A model generated the notes under the pieces. The model saw only the letters and a list, made by a program, of their open reading frames with translations. It was not told the origin of the DNA and did not search any database. The translations under genes were made by a program, and so were the position numbers. A stretch of DNA of 38,244 bases from Ktedonobacterales bacterium (lineage in GTDB: Bacteria > Chloroflexota > Ktedonobacteria > Ktedonobacterales > JADMIN01): positions 1 to 38,244 of the forward strand of contig JAICVS010000027.1 of assembly GCA_025935195.1 (NCBI GenBank), read 5' to 3'. Below are positions 31,671 to 38,244 of the stretch, piece after piece (position 1 is the first letter of the stretch; each line of letters begins with the position of its first letter).

Positions 31671-32114
31671 CTACTGCTCCAGATGGGCAGTGAGGTTGAT
31701 CCGCACGTTGTTGCGCAGCGCGCCGGAGACCGGGCAGCCTTGCTCCGCCTTGTGGGCCAGCTCCTGGAACTTCGCCGCGTCAATGCCAGGCACGCGCCCG
31801 CGCACATCCAGGTTCATCGTGGTGATCTTGAGGCCGCCCTCGACGCGATCCAGCGCGCAGACCGCATCCACCGTGAGCTTCTCCGGCGGCGACCCGGCCG
31901 AATTGAGTGTGTTCGAGAACGCCATCGCGAAGCAAGTGGCGTGGGCGGCGGCGATCAACTCTTCGGGGCTGGTCTTGCCGTCGGAGCGCTCCGTGCGCGA
32001 GGCGAACGTGACCGGGAGATCGCCGACCGCCCCGCTGCCGACGTGGACACGGCCGGACCCTTGCGTGAGGTTGCCTTCCCAGACGACTTCGGCGCGACGT
32101 TCCGCGAGTGCCAT
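31671..32114 (-). CDS. OsmC-family peroxide-detoxifying protein
   Basis: A 147-residue OsmC/Ohr-fold protein that reduces organic hydroperoxides with a redox cysteine pair. The first Cys (61) is in SPEELIAAAHATCFAMAFSN and the second (127) in AEQGCPVSGALRNN; both are at the family positions. The N-terminal VVWEGNLTQGSGRV matches the OsmC subgroup (osmotically inducible) better than Ohr. The ATG at 32114 has GAGAGGAG about 10 nt upstream. It is single and divergent from ybaB. Confidence 0.93.
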   Translation of the reverse strand: MALAERRAEVVWEGNLTQGSGRVHVGSGAVGDLPVTFASRTERSDGKTSPEELIAAAHATCFAMAFSNTLNSAGSPPEKLTVDAVCALDRVEGGLKITTMNLDVRGRVPGIDAAKFQELAHKAEQGCPVSGALRNNVRINLTAHLEQ

Positions 32115-32440
32115 AGTAGAGACGCTCCTCTCTCATTCCAACGAGCCAACGAGACACGACGAACACCAGCGGCGCCAACTCTTGCTCGCGCCGCACTCGA
32201 ATTGTGCGGCGGCAGTGGCAACCGCCGCAAGACCGGCTCAACCGTTCCGCACGCGCGCCGCACGAGACACATCGGCCGCTTCCGGCGCGGGAGGGGGCGC
32301 GCGGATATCGTATAATGCGGGGTGCGCGAGCGCGCCGGACGGGACCGGCGTGTGTGGATCCAGGCGGGCATCCGACTGGGCATCCGCTGGCCCGGCGCAC
32401 GCGGCCCGCGCGGCCGCCGACGAAAGGAGCACGCCGTCTC
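32115..32440. other. divergent promoter region of osmC-like and ybaB genes
   Basis: 326 bp without a gene. A consensus TATAAT lies at 32311-32316 within ATCGTATAATGC and is the best -10 candidate for ybaB; no consensus -35 is spaced to it. The 125-bp leader after it is very GC-rich with self-complementary GCGCGAGCGCGC-like runs. I looked for an SRP RNA (common near dnaX/ybaB) and did not recognise one. Confidence 0.45.
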
Positions 32441-32749
32441 ATGGGCTTGAACTATAAGGCCATCCAGCAGATGCAGAACAAGATGCTGAAGATGCAGGAG
32501 GAGCTGCATAATTCCACGTTCGAGGGTACGTCTGGCGGCGGCGCGGTGGCGGTCGCGATGAACGGCAAGTTCGAGGTGACGGCGATCAAGCTGGAGAAAG
32601 ACGTGGTGGACCCGGAGGACGTGGGCATGCTGGAGGATCTGGTGCTGACGGCCATCCAGGATGCCTTCGGCAAAGTGTCCGAGGCGCAGGCCAAGATGAT
32701 GACCTCGCTGACCGGTGGCATGAAGCTCCCGCCGGGCCTCGGATTCTGA
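32441..32749 (+). CDS. YbaB/EbfC nucleoid-associated protein
   Basis: A 102-residue DNA-binding protein that forms a tweezer-like dimer. The family pattern is complete: N-terminal helix YKAIQQMQNKMLKMQEELHN, then the strand block GTSGGGAVAVAMNGKFEVTA and IKLEKDVVDPEDVGMLEDLV, ending MTSLTGGMKLPPGLGF. AAAGGAG lies about 12 nt before the ATG, a longer spacing than ideal. As in many bacteria it precedes recR; the usual dnaX gene is not immediately upstream here. Confidence 0.94.
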   Translation: MGLNYKAIQQMQNKMLKMQEELHNSTFEGTSGGGAVAVAMNGKFEVTAIKLEKDVVDPEDVGMLEDLVLTAIQDAFGKVSEAQAKMMTSLTGGMKLPPGLGF

Positions 32750-32756
32750 AATCTCA

Positions 32757-32795
32757 CCGCAGAGGTCGCAGAGAACGCAGAGGAGCAGAGAGGCG
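32757..32795 (+). repeat. CAGAGG-type repeat after ybaB
   Basis: Starting 8 nt after the ybaB stop: TCACCGCAGAGGTCGCAGAG, then AACGCAGAGGAGCAGAGAGG. It has a 9-10-nt period and sense orientation. It separates ybaB from recR by 152 bp in total, an unusually wide gap for this pair. Confidence 0.75.
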
Positions 32796-32901
32796 CCGCG
32801 CACTTCGAAAGCGCCTCGAAGTTTTTGCATGGCCTCGCCCCTTCTCTCCCGCACCCGCGACGCCGTTGGCAATCAGCGACGACTAGTGTATTGGACAGAA
32901 C

Positions 32902-33516
32902 ATGCAACCGACGGTGGCGCCAGTCGCGGCGCTGATCGAAGAGTTCGCCAAGCTGCCGGGCATCGGCCCGAAGACGGCGCAGCGACTCACGTTCTTCATC
33001 CTGCGCAGCCCCGCCGACCAGGCGCGACGGCTGGCCGAGGCGATCACGCGGGTGAAGGAGAGCATCATCCAATGCTCGACCTGCTTCAACATCACCGAGA
33101 CCGACCCCTGCGCGATCTGCTCAAACCCGCAGCGCGACCGCGGCGCGATCTGCGTGGTGGAGGAGCCGCTGGACGTGCTGGCGCTGGAGAAGACCGGCGT
33201 CTTCAAGGGTCTCTATCACGTGCTGCACGGCGCGCTCTCCCCAGTGGAGGGCATTGGCCCGCGCGACCTGCGCATAGACGAGCTGGTGGCGCGCGTGCGC
33301 GAGCGCGCGGGAAGCGATGACGCGGTGCGCGAGGTGATCCTGGCGACCAATCCGAACTACGAGGGCGACTATACCGTCGCCTACATCGCGCCGCTGCTGG
33401 CGCAGCAGGACATGAAGGTGACGCGGCTGGCGCGCGGGCTGCCCATCGGCGGCGACCTGGAGTACGCCGACGAAGGCACGCTCGGCCGCGCGCTGGAAGG
33501 CCGCCGGGAGGTATAG
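32902..33516 (+). CDS. recR: recombination mediator protein RecR
   Basis: RecR acts with RecO and RecF to load RecA on single-stranded gaps. It has 204 residues, standard length. Helix-hairpin-helix [20 protein letters not shown] comes first, then the C4 zinc finger [16 protein letters not shown] (Cys 58, 61, 70, 73), then the Toprim domain ([20 protein letters not shown], with [19 protein letters not shown]), and the C-terminal [20 protein letters not shown] Walker-like block. The ribosome site before 32902 is weak. It is probably co-transcribed with ybaB. Confidence 0.97.
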   Translation: MQPTVAPVAALIEEFAKLPGIGPKTAQRLTFFILRSPADQARRLAEAITRVKESIIQCSTCFNITETDPCAICSNPQRDRGAICVVEEPLDVLALEKTGVFKGLYHVLHGALSPVEGIGPRDLRIDELVARVRERAGSDDAVREVILATNPNYEGDYTVAYIAPLLAQQDMKVTRLARGLPIGGDLEYADEGTLGRALEGRREV

Positions 33517-33525
33517 AAGAATTCA

Positions 33526-33552
33526 CCACAGAGGACACAGAGGGCGGAGGCT
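33526..33552 (+). repeat. CAGAGG-type repeat after recR
   Basis: Nine nt after the recR stop the sequence is CACCACAGAGGACACAGAGG followed by GCGGAGG. It is the cleanest copy of the family, again in sense orientation. Confidence 0.75.
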
Positions 33553-33584
33553 GATGATCCTGGCGATGGCGTAACCGAGGTGAG

Positions 33585-34196
33585 ATGAAGCGGACGAAAG
33601 CGAGGCGCGAGGCGATGGAGACCGACGAGCTGGTGCGGCGGCTGCGCGAGCGGCGCCTGACGACGCTGGCGCTGGCGGACCAGATCAAGGAGGATCGCTG
33701 GCGTGAGCCGGCCCTGCCCGGCGAACGGAGCATCCACGACCTGCTCTCGCACATCCTGGCCTGGGACGAGTGGGCCGTCGCCGCGTTCGAGATCAGCGCG
33801 CACCGCGAACTGCCGCCGGTGTTGCGTCGCGCCCTGGCGGATGTGGATGCGTTCAATGCGAAAGCCGTCACACGCCATCGTGGCATCTCGCGCGACGACC
33901 TGTTGAGTGGCTTGCAGGCGGCCAACCCGCGCCTGCTCTCCAGCGCGCGTGTGGGCGGCGGCGCCGAGTGGGAGAAGCGGCGCATCGAAAGGCTGCTCCC
34001 CGAAGATGTCATCGCTGGTGGGCCGCCGAATCGCACTCACAAAGCACCGAATGTGCGGAGCATCCTGCGCATGCTGCTGGAGCACGAGGCCGAGCACGAC
34101 CAGGAGATCATGGACGCCTTCGGCATCACGCCCAACCTGGAACGCCTGTGCGACGATCAGGAAGGCGGCAAAGGTGGCGATCAGGCGGGCGGATGA
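33585..34196 (+). CDS. DinB/ClbS-like four-helix-bundle protein
   Basis: A 203-residue helical protein of the DinB/DfsB superfamily. The metal-site histidines are placed as in the family: His56 in IHDLLSHILAWDEWAVAAFE and a His pair in MLLEHEAEHDQEIMDAFG near residue 170. Members include bacillithiol/mycothiol-dependent enzymes and the colibactin-resistance protein ClbS. The role here is unassigned. The Gly-rich C-terminus (EGGKGGDQAGG) is probably disordered. GAGGTGAG precedes the ATG directly. It follows recR after a repeat and need not be functionally linked to it. Confidence 0.8.
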   Translation: MKRTKARREAMETDELVRRLRERRLTTLALADQIKEDRWREPALPGERSIHDLLSHILAWDEWAVAAFEISAHRELPPVLRRALADVDAFNAKAVTRHRGISRDDLLSGLQAANPRLLSSARVGGGAEWEKRRIERLLPEDVIAGGPPNRTHKAPNVRSILRMLLEHEAEHDQEIMDAFGITPNLERLCDDQEGGKGGDQAGG

Positions 34197-34278
34197 TGCG
34201 GCATCGCGATATCCAGGTCGGGACGAACGGGCATCATTTCAGGCGGGGCAGTGATCGGCGGCGAAAGGAGCAGGATAG

Positions 34279-34743
34279 ATGCGGGCCGACGAGCGGCAGC
34301 GGCGCAATGACAATGGCTCACGCGCTCCGCGCGGCAGCCGGATCTTCCTGCGCACGCATGTCCGGCTCTATCGCGCGACAGGCGGTATCCTCGGCCACTG
34401 GCTCGGCCGGCAGCGCTGCCTGCTGCTGACCACTACCGGGCGCAAGACAGGCCAGTCGCATACGCAGCCGCTCTCGTACTTCCGGCTGGATGGCCGCGTC
34501 TACGTCGTCGCCTCGAACTGGGGTAGCGACCATCCGCCCGCGTGGTATCTGAACCTCGGCGCGCAGCCGCGTGTCGCCGTCCAGCTCAGCCGCGCACGCT
34601 GGGATGCGCTCGCCAGCAGCGTGACGCCGGAGGAGCGCGCCCGGCTCTGGCCGCGGCTCGTCGCGCGCAACCCACTCTTCGCGCGCTATCAGCAGGCCAG
34701 CGCGCGCGAGATTCCAGTTGTGCTACTGCGACCGATCCCGTGA
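34279..34743 (+). CDS. F420H2-dependent nitroreductase/quinone-reductase-family protein (DDN-like)
   Basis: A 154-residue split-barrel protein of the deazaflavin-dependent nitroreductase family. The hallmark blocks are CLLLTTTGRKTGQSHTQPLS, then VYVVASNWGSDHPPAWYLNL and a later AREIPVVLLRP. Known members use cofactor F420, so the organism probably makes F420, as some Chloroflexota and most Actinobacteria do. The N-terminal 15 residues are basic and polar. AAAGGAG lies 8-9 nt before the ATG at 34279. The substrate is unknown. Confidence 0.88.
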   Translation: MRADERQRRNDNGSRAPRGSRIFLRTHVRLYRATGGILGHWLGRQRCLLLTTTGRKTGQSHTQPLSYFRLDGRVYVVASNWGSDHPPAWYLNLGAQPRVAVQLSRARWDALASSVTPEERARLWPRLVARNPLFARYQQASAREIPVVLLRPIP

Positions 34744-34937
34744 GATCGCCAGATCGCGGAGCAAATTGTAAGATTCCTGTGAGCGGGTAGACGGGCCGCA
34801 CTGGCCGCGCTATGCTGCTCAGCGAATTTTCAGCGCCTAGCTCCATACTTCGCTGGAACGCTGCCCCACGGCGAATCAGAGGGCTGGGCCGCGACCTTTC
34901 TGAATTCGCGCCGTACCCGCCGAAAGGAGGCTGGCCG

Positions 34938-35912
34938 ATGCTCCGCACCTGGCGCACACCTCTCATACGCGCGCTTGGCCTCTGCGCGATCCTGCTGGCG
35001 GCGGGCTGCGGGTCCACCTCCACCCGCGCTCCCGCGCCGACACTCGCGCCCGGTGGCGGCACGGGCCGCATCGCCTATACGTGCCGCGATACATCGAGCA
35101 GCGCTGCCATCAACATCTGCACCAGCAATCTGGATGGCACTGGCGCTTTGCAGCTCACGCGCGTCTCGGATGCACAGGACGCGCTCGCGCCCCGCTGGTC
35201 GCGCGATGGCAACCGTATCCTCTTCCAGGTACAGACATCCGCCAACGTCAGCGACAGCGATGTGTACGAGGTGCTCTCGGATGGCAGCGGCCAGGTCAAC
35301 CTGACGAACAATCCCACAGCCCACAATGGCGGCGCCGCATGGTCGCCGGATAGCCAGCGGATCGTGTTCCACGCGCAGCGCGATGCGGCCTATACAGAGC
35401 TGTACGTCATGGACGCGGACGGCGGCAATGTGCAACGCCTGTCTCAGGGCATCTGGGCACAATTCCCGGACTGGTCGCCCGATGGCTCACGTATCGTCTT
35501 CATGGGCAACATGAAACCGGCCACCGGCGAGGACGACTGGGATCTCTACGTGGTCGCCGCCGACGGCAGCGGCCAGCGCACGCTCATCACCGAGCTTGGG
35601 CTGGACGCGGGGCCGGTCTGGTCGCCCGACGGCAACAAGATTCTCTATACCGGCCCGGCGGGCCCACCCAAGACAAGCGCGCAATTCGAGTGCTTCGTGG
35701 TCAACACGGACGGATCCGGCAAGAAACAGCTCACCCACACCAGCGATGGCTCATCCACCTGCGGCGACTGGTCGCCGGACGGCAGCAAGATCATCTTCAC
35801 GCGCACGACGGCGCGCGGGGGGCAGGTCTGGACCATGAACGCGGACGGTTCCGCACCCAAGCAGCTGCCGAATCCGCCAGGCAATCTCGGCGGCCTGGTC
35901 TGGCAGCCATAG
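34938..35912 (+). CDS. TolB-like PD40 beta-propeller lipoprotein
   Basis: A 324-residue exported lipoprotein. The signal peptide (RTPLIRALGLCAILLAAGCG) ends in a lipobox with the acylated Cys at residue 24, followed by a Thr/Ala/Pro linker. The rest is a six-bladed propeller of PD40 repeats, seen as recurring W-S-P-D-G motifs: RWSRDGNRILF, AWSPDSQRIVFHA, DWSPDGSRIVFMG, VWSPDGNKILYTG, DWSPDGSKIIFTR. Such proteins bind ligands or other envelope proteins. A true tol operon is absent. AAAGGAGG lies 7-8 nt before the ATG at 34938, which fixes the start; upstream in-frame codons are not signal-like. Confidence 0.9.
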   Translation: MLRTWRTPLIRALGLCAILLAAGCGSTSTRAPAPTLAPGGGTGRIAYTCRDTSSSAAINICTSNLDGTGALQLTRVSDAQDALAPRWSRDGNRILFQVQTSANVSDSDVYEVLSDGSGQVNLTNNPTAHNGGAAWSPDSQRIVFHAQRDAAYTELYVMDADGGNVQRLSQGIWAQFPDWSPDGSRIVFMGNMKPATGEDDWDLYVVAADGSGQRTLITELGLDAGPVWSPDGNKILYTGPAGPPKTSAQFECFVVNTDGSGKKQLTHTSDGSSTCGDWSPDGSKIIFTRTTARGGQVWTMNADGSAPKQLPNPPGNLGGLVWQP

Positions 35913-35941
35913 CGTGTGGCCCAGCCGCCGGTCAGAGATGC

Positions 35942-36871
35942 TCACGAGCCGACGCGCTGCCCGGCCGTCTTCTCGGCTGTCTCGGTGGTAGGCGTGATGG
36001 CCGTCTCCGCGTCCGATGACTTCACATGTGCCGTGTCGGCGGTGGCGAACGGCAGGCAGAGCGGGACACCGTCCACCGGATGCGGTAGGATGCGCGCGCG
36101 CACGCCGAAGACCTCCGCCAGCAATGCCTCAGTCAGCACGTCTTGCGGCGGGCCGTCGGCGACGATCTGGCCGGCGCGTAGCGCGACCATGCGATCGGCA
36201 TAGCGCGCGGCGTGGTTCAGATCGTGGAGCACGAGCACGATCGTCTTGCCGTGCGTCCGGTTCAGCTCGCGGACCAGCGCCAGTACGTCGAGCTGGTGGC
36301 CGATGTCGAGGAAGGTCGTTGGCTCGTCCAGCAGCAGGATCGGCGTCTCCTGCGCCAGCGCGAGGGCGATCCAGGCGCGCTGGCGCTCGCCGCCGGAGAG
36401 GCTCGCCAGCCGGCGTGGGCGGAAGGCGGTGGCGCCGGTCTGTTCCAGCGCGAGGGCGATGGCGGCGTAGTCATGCTCGCCGAGCGGGCGCAGCGGCCCC
36501 GTGTAGGGGTAGCGTCCCTGCTCGACCAGCTCGCCCACGGTCAGTTCTTCCGGCGCGACGGGGGCCTGCGGCAGGATGGCGAGCCGGCGGGCGACTTCAC
36601 GCGCGGGGAACTGCTGAATGGCGCGGCCGTCCAGATAGACCGCGCCGCAGCTGGGCGCGAGGATGCGCGCCAGCGCCTTGAGCAGGGTGGACTTGCCGGA
36701 GCCGTTGGGGCCGACGAGTACGGTGATCTGGCCCATCGTGACGGCGAAGGAAAGCTCGCGGATGACCAGCCGCTCGCCATAGCCGAGCGACACGTCGCGC
36801 GCGCTGAGCGCGGCCTCCGGCTTCTCCGGCTTCTCCTCCGGTGCGGCTCCGTTCACAAATGACCGGCTCAT
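35942..36871 (-). CDS. ABC transporter ATPase, iron-siderophore/B12 (FecE/BtuD) type
   Basis: ATP-binding subunit, 309 residues, driving import through the FecCD-type permeases encoded upstream. Walker A is VGPNGSGKSTLLKALARI (Lys60), the signature is LASLSGGERQRAWIALAL, Walker B is ILLLDEPTTFLDIGHQLDVL, and the H-loop is VLVLHDLNHAARYADRM. These match the Fe3+-siderophore/heme/cobalamin subfamily. The first 22 residues and the last 30 (Thr/Glu-rich) are extra and probably disordered. The ATG at 36871 has GGAGG 5 nt upstream and overlaps the permease stop (ATGA), showing translational coupling. The substrate is most likely a ferric siderophore, but cobalamin or heme cannot be excluded. Confidence 0.94.
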   Translation of the reverse strand: MSRSFVNGAAPEEKPEKPEAALSARDVSLGYGERLVIRELSFAVTMGQITVLVGPNGSGKSTLLKALARILAPSCGAVYLDGRAIQQFPAREVARRLAILPQAPVAPEELTVGELVEQGRYPYTGPLRPLGEHDYAAIALALEQTGATAFRPRRLASLSGGERQRAWIALALAQETPILLLDEPTTFLDIGHQLDVLALVRELNRTHGKTIVLVLHDLNHAARYADRMVALRAGQIVADGPPQDVLTEALLAEVFGVRARILPHPVDGVPLCLPFATADTAHVKSSDAETAITPTTETAEKTAGQRVGS

Positions 36872-37953
36872 GGCGTCCTCCGGCGCAGCAGATACAGGAA
36901 AAATGGGGCGCCCAGGGCCGCCAGCACGGCGCCTACAGGCAGTGTGGTCGGGCGCAGCAATAGTTGGGCGGCGATGTCCGCCGCCAGCAACAGCGCCGCG
37001 CCCAGGATGACACTCATCGGGAAGACGCGGCGGGCGTCCGCGCCGACGAGCCGGCGCGCGATGTGGGGCGCGATCAGGCCGAGGAAGGCGATGCCGCCGA
37101 CGATGGCAACGGCGCTGGCGGCGAGCAGCGCGGCGACGAAGAGCAGCGCCGCCCGCGCGTACGGCACGCGCAGGCCCAGCCCGGTGGCGCTGGCATCGCC
37201 AAGCTGCAGGATGTTGGCCCAGCGCGCGCTGGCGAGGCCGAGCGGCAGCGCCACCAGCGCCCAGGGCCAGAGCACATCCCAGTGAACCCAGACGCGGCCG
37301 TTGAGCGAGCCGATCAGCCAGATCAGGATGCTGCCGAGGGCTTCCTGATGCAGCAGCAGCACGATGGAGGTGCCGGAGCGCAGCACGGCGCTGACGAGCA
37401 GGCCTGTCAGGATCAGGCGGCCCGGCAGGCTGGATCGCTGGAAGCTGAGCAGGTAGACCAGCCCGCTGGCGGCGACGCCGCCAGCCAGCGCGATCAGCGG
37501 CAGCACCGTTCCCGGCTCGGCGAGCCGGCCCGACCCCTGACCCAACCAGAGCACCGCCGCCAGCACCGCGCCGGAGGTCGCGCCCGTCATCTCCGGCTCG
37601 GCCAGCGGGTTGCGCATGATCGCCTGCAAGATCGCGCCCGCCAGGCCGAACATGGCGCCCGTCACGAGCGCGATCAGCGTGCGCGGCAGGCGCAGATCCC
37701 AGACGATGACCTCGTGGAAGGGCTGCTCTGAGTGGCCGGCCAGCGCGGCGATCACCTGGCCAGGGGTGAGGTCCACCGAGCCGGTGGCGACATGCAGCAC
37801 GCAGAGCACGGCGAGGACGAGGCCGCCGAGCAGCAGCCCCAGCGGGTAGCGCCGGCCGGCGAAGGGCAGGCCGGTGCGCAGACGCATGCTCAAGTGGCCG
37901 AGGTGGCCGCTGCGGAGGCGGGTGCGCAGGCGCACGTTCAGCGTCGTGCTCAT
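36868..37953 (-). CDS. FecCD-family ABC transporter permease
   Basis: A 361-residue inner-membrane permease with about ten hydrophobic segments. Family blocks: LRLPRTLIALVTGAMFGLAG, then ILQAIMRNPLAEPEMTGATS, and near the end GGIAFLGLIAPHIARRLVG with LGAALLLAADIAAQLLLRP. The PHIARRL block follows the coupling region that contacts the ATPase. A basic 25-residue N-terminus (VRLRTRLRSGHLGHLSMRLR) precedes the first segment. It overlaps both neighbours by 4 bp (ATGA), so three genes are translated as one unit. Confidence 0.94.
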   Translation of the reverse strand: MSTTLNVRLRTRLRSGHLGHLSMRLRTGLPFAGRRYPLGLLLGGLVLAVLCVLHVATGSVDLTPGQVIAALAGHSEQPFHEVIVWDLRLPRTLIALVTGAMFGLAGAILQAIMRNPLAEPEMTGATSGAVLAAVLWLGQGSGRLAEPGTVLPLIALAGGVAASGLVYLLSFQRSSLPGRLILTGLLVSAVLRSGTSIVLLLHQEALGSILIWLIGSLNGRVWVHWDVLWPWALVALPLGLASARWANILQLGDASATGLGLRVPYARAALLFVAALLAASAVAIVGGIAFLGLIAPHIARRLVGADARRVFPMSVILGAALLLAADIAAQLLLRPTTLPVGAVLAALGAPFFLYLLRRRTP

Positions 37954-38244
37954 GCGTCGCCTCGCGATGCGCGCAGCTGGCGGCGCAGCAGCAGGAGCAG
38001 CAGCGGCCCGCCGAGCAGGGTTGTCCAGATGCCGACGGGCAGCTCCAGTGGATCGAAGGTGAGGCGAGCCAGCACGTCGGCGCCGGTGAGCAGGGCGGCG
38101 CCCACCAGCGCGCAGCATGGCAGCACGACGCGGGCATCCGAGGTATCGAGCGCGCGGCGGACCAGATGCGGCGCGAGCAGGGCGACGAAGGCGATGGGGC
38201 CGCTGACAGCGACGACGGCGGCCACCAGCGCGGCGCTCAAGACC
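37950..38244 (-). CDS. FecCD-family ABC transporter permease, C-terminal part only
   Basis: The window ends inside this gene; about 97 codons remain. The visible part has GPIAFVALLAPHLVRRALDT, the family coupling-helix region, then CALVGAALLTGADVLARLTF and LPVGIWTTLLGGPLLLLLLR, the last two membrane segments. It is the partner permease of the gene at 36868 and forms a heterodimer with it. The substrate-binding lipoprotein would be expected beyond the right edge. Confidence 0.93.
   Translation of the reverse strand, partial: VLSAALVAAVVAVSGPIAFVALLAPHLVRRALDTSDARVVLPCCALVGAALLTGADVLARLTFDPLELPVGIWTTLLGGPLLLLLLRRQLRASRGDA

Noticed and set aside
35942-38137. A 731-codon reading of the ABC ATPase gene
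   Set aside because: Its first 420 residues are the out-of-frame shadow of the permease gene. The real start at 36871 has a ribosome site and an ATGA overlap.
1-38244. tRNA, rRNA or CRISPR loci
   Set aside because: The gene-free intervals were read for the T-loop word GTTCGA in cloverleaf context and for regularly spaced direct repeats with unique spacers; nothing qualified. The tandem repeats found have no spacers.

Overview
The window is about 38 kb of very GC-rich, densely coding bacterial chromosome. A member of the Chloroflexota (Thermomicrobia-like or a related uncultured lineage) is my best guess. This rests on gene content only: a GTP-type PEP carboxykinase, an F420-type nitroreductase-fold protein, ECF42 and ZAS-type sigma modules, IS5 and IS630 relics, and intergenic repeats of the CACAGAGGACACAGAGG type. 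No rRNA, tRNA, CRISPR array or intact mobile element is visible.

Layout. 1-2107: pckG between two strong hairpins, with a 20-bp tandem repeat upstream. 2122-2778: a gene remnant and a decayed IS5-type transposase. 2893-4790 (minus): peptidase E, an XRE regulator and a DUF1269 protein. 5000-8186 (plus): tyrS, then a YCII/DGPF protein and its ECF42 sigma factor behind a candidate ECF42 promoter. 8216-10917 (minus): an IS630 relic and a PAS/GAF histidine kinase. 11204-12815: a HAD phosphatase, a RelE/ParE-type toxin-antitoxin pair and an orphan antitoxin. 12881-18035: a nucleic-acid-repair neighbourhood with an HD-Pnk end-healing enzyme and an Rnl2-like RNA ligase, separated by an opposite-strand methyltransferase/kinase chimera, then a methyltransferase and a cytidylate-kinase-like protein. 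18036-18910: a gene-poor stretch with inverted repeats. 18911-22369: a coiled-coil protein, DUF433/DUF5615 modules, a glycine-oxidase-type flavoprotein and a frameshifted toxin with its antitoxin. 22370-28451: non-coding hairpins, a YifB/ComM ATPase, and an unusual sigma-like protein with a long tail overlapping a membrane anti-sigma/propeller protein. 28568-32114: a histone-deacetylase-family amidohydrolase, a GT-C glycosyltransferase and an OsmC protein. 32441-35912: ybaB-recR, a DinB-like protein, an F420-type protein and a TolB-like lipoprotein. 35942-38244 (minus): an iron/siderophore/cobalamin-type ABC importer running off the window.

Points of most interest. (1) The HD-Pnk plus RNA ligase pair forms a complete heal-and-seal set interrupted by a chimeric gene. 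(2) The sigma-like protein has a roughly 300-residue disordered tail carrying three copies of a VPVLT motif and is translationally coupled to a ZAS-type membrane protein. (3) A CAGAGG-type repeat occurs five times, always just downstream of a stop codon and always in the sense orientation of the preceding gene. (4) Several toxin-antitoxin modules lie within 10.3 kb in different states of decay. All functional calls come from reading motifs, not from database searches.
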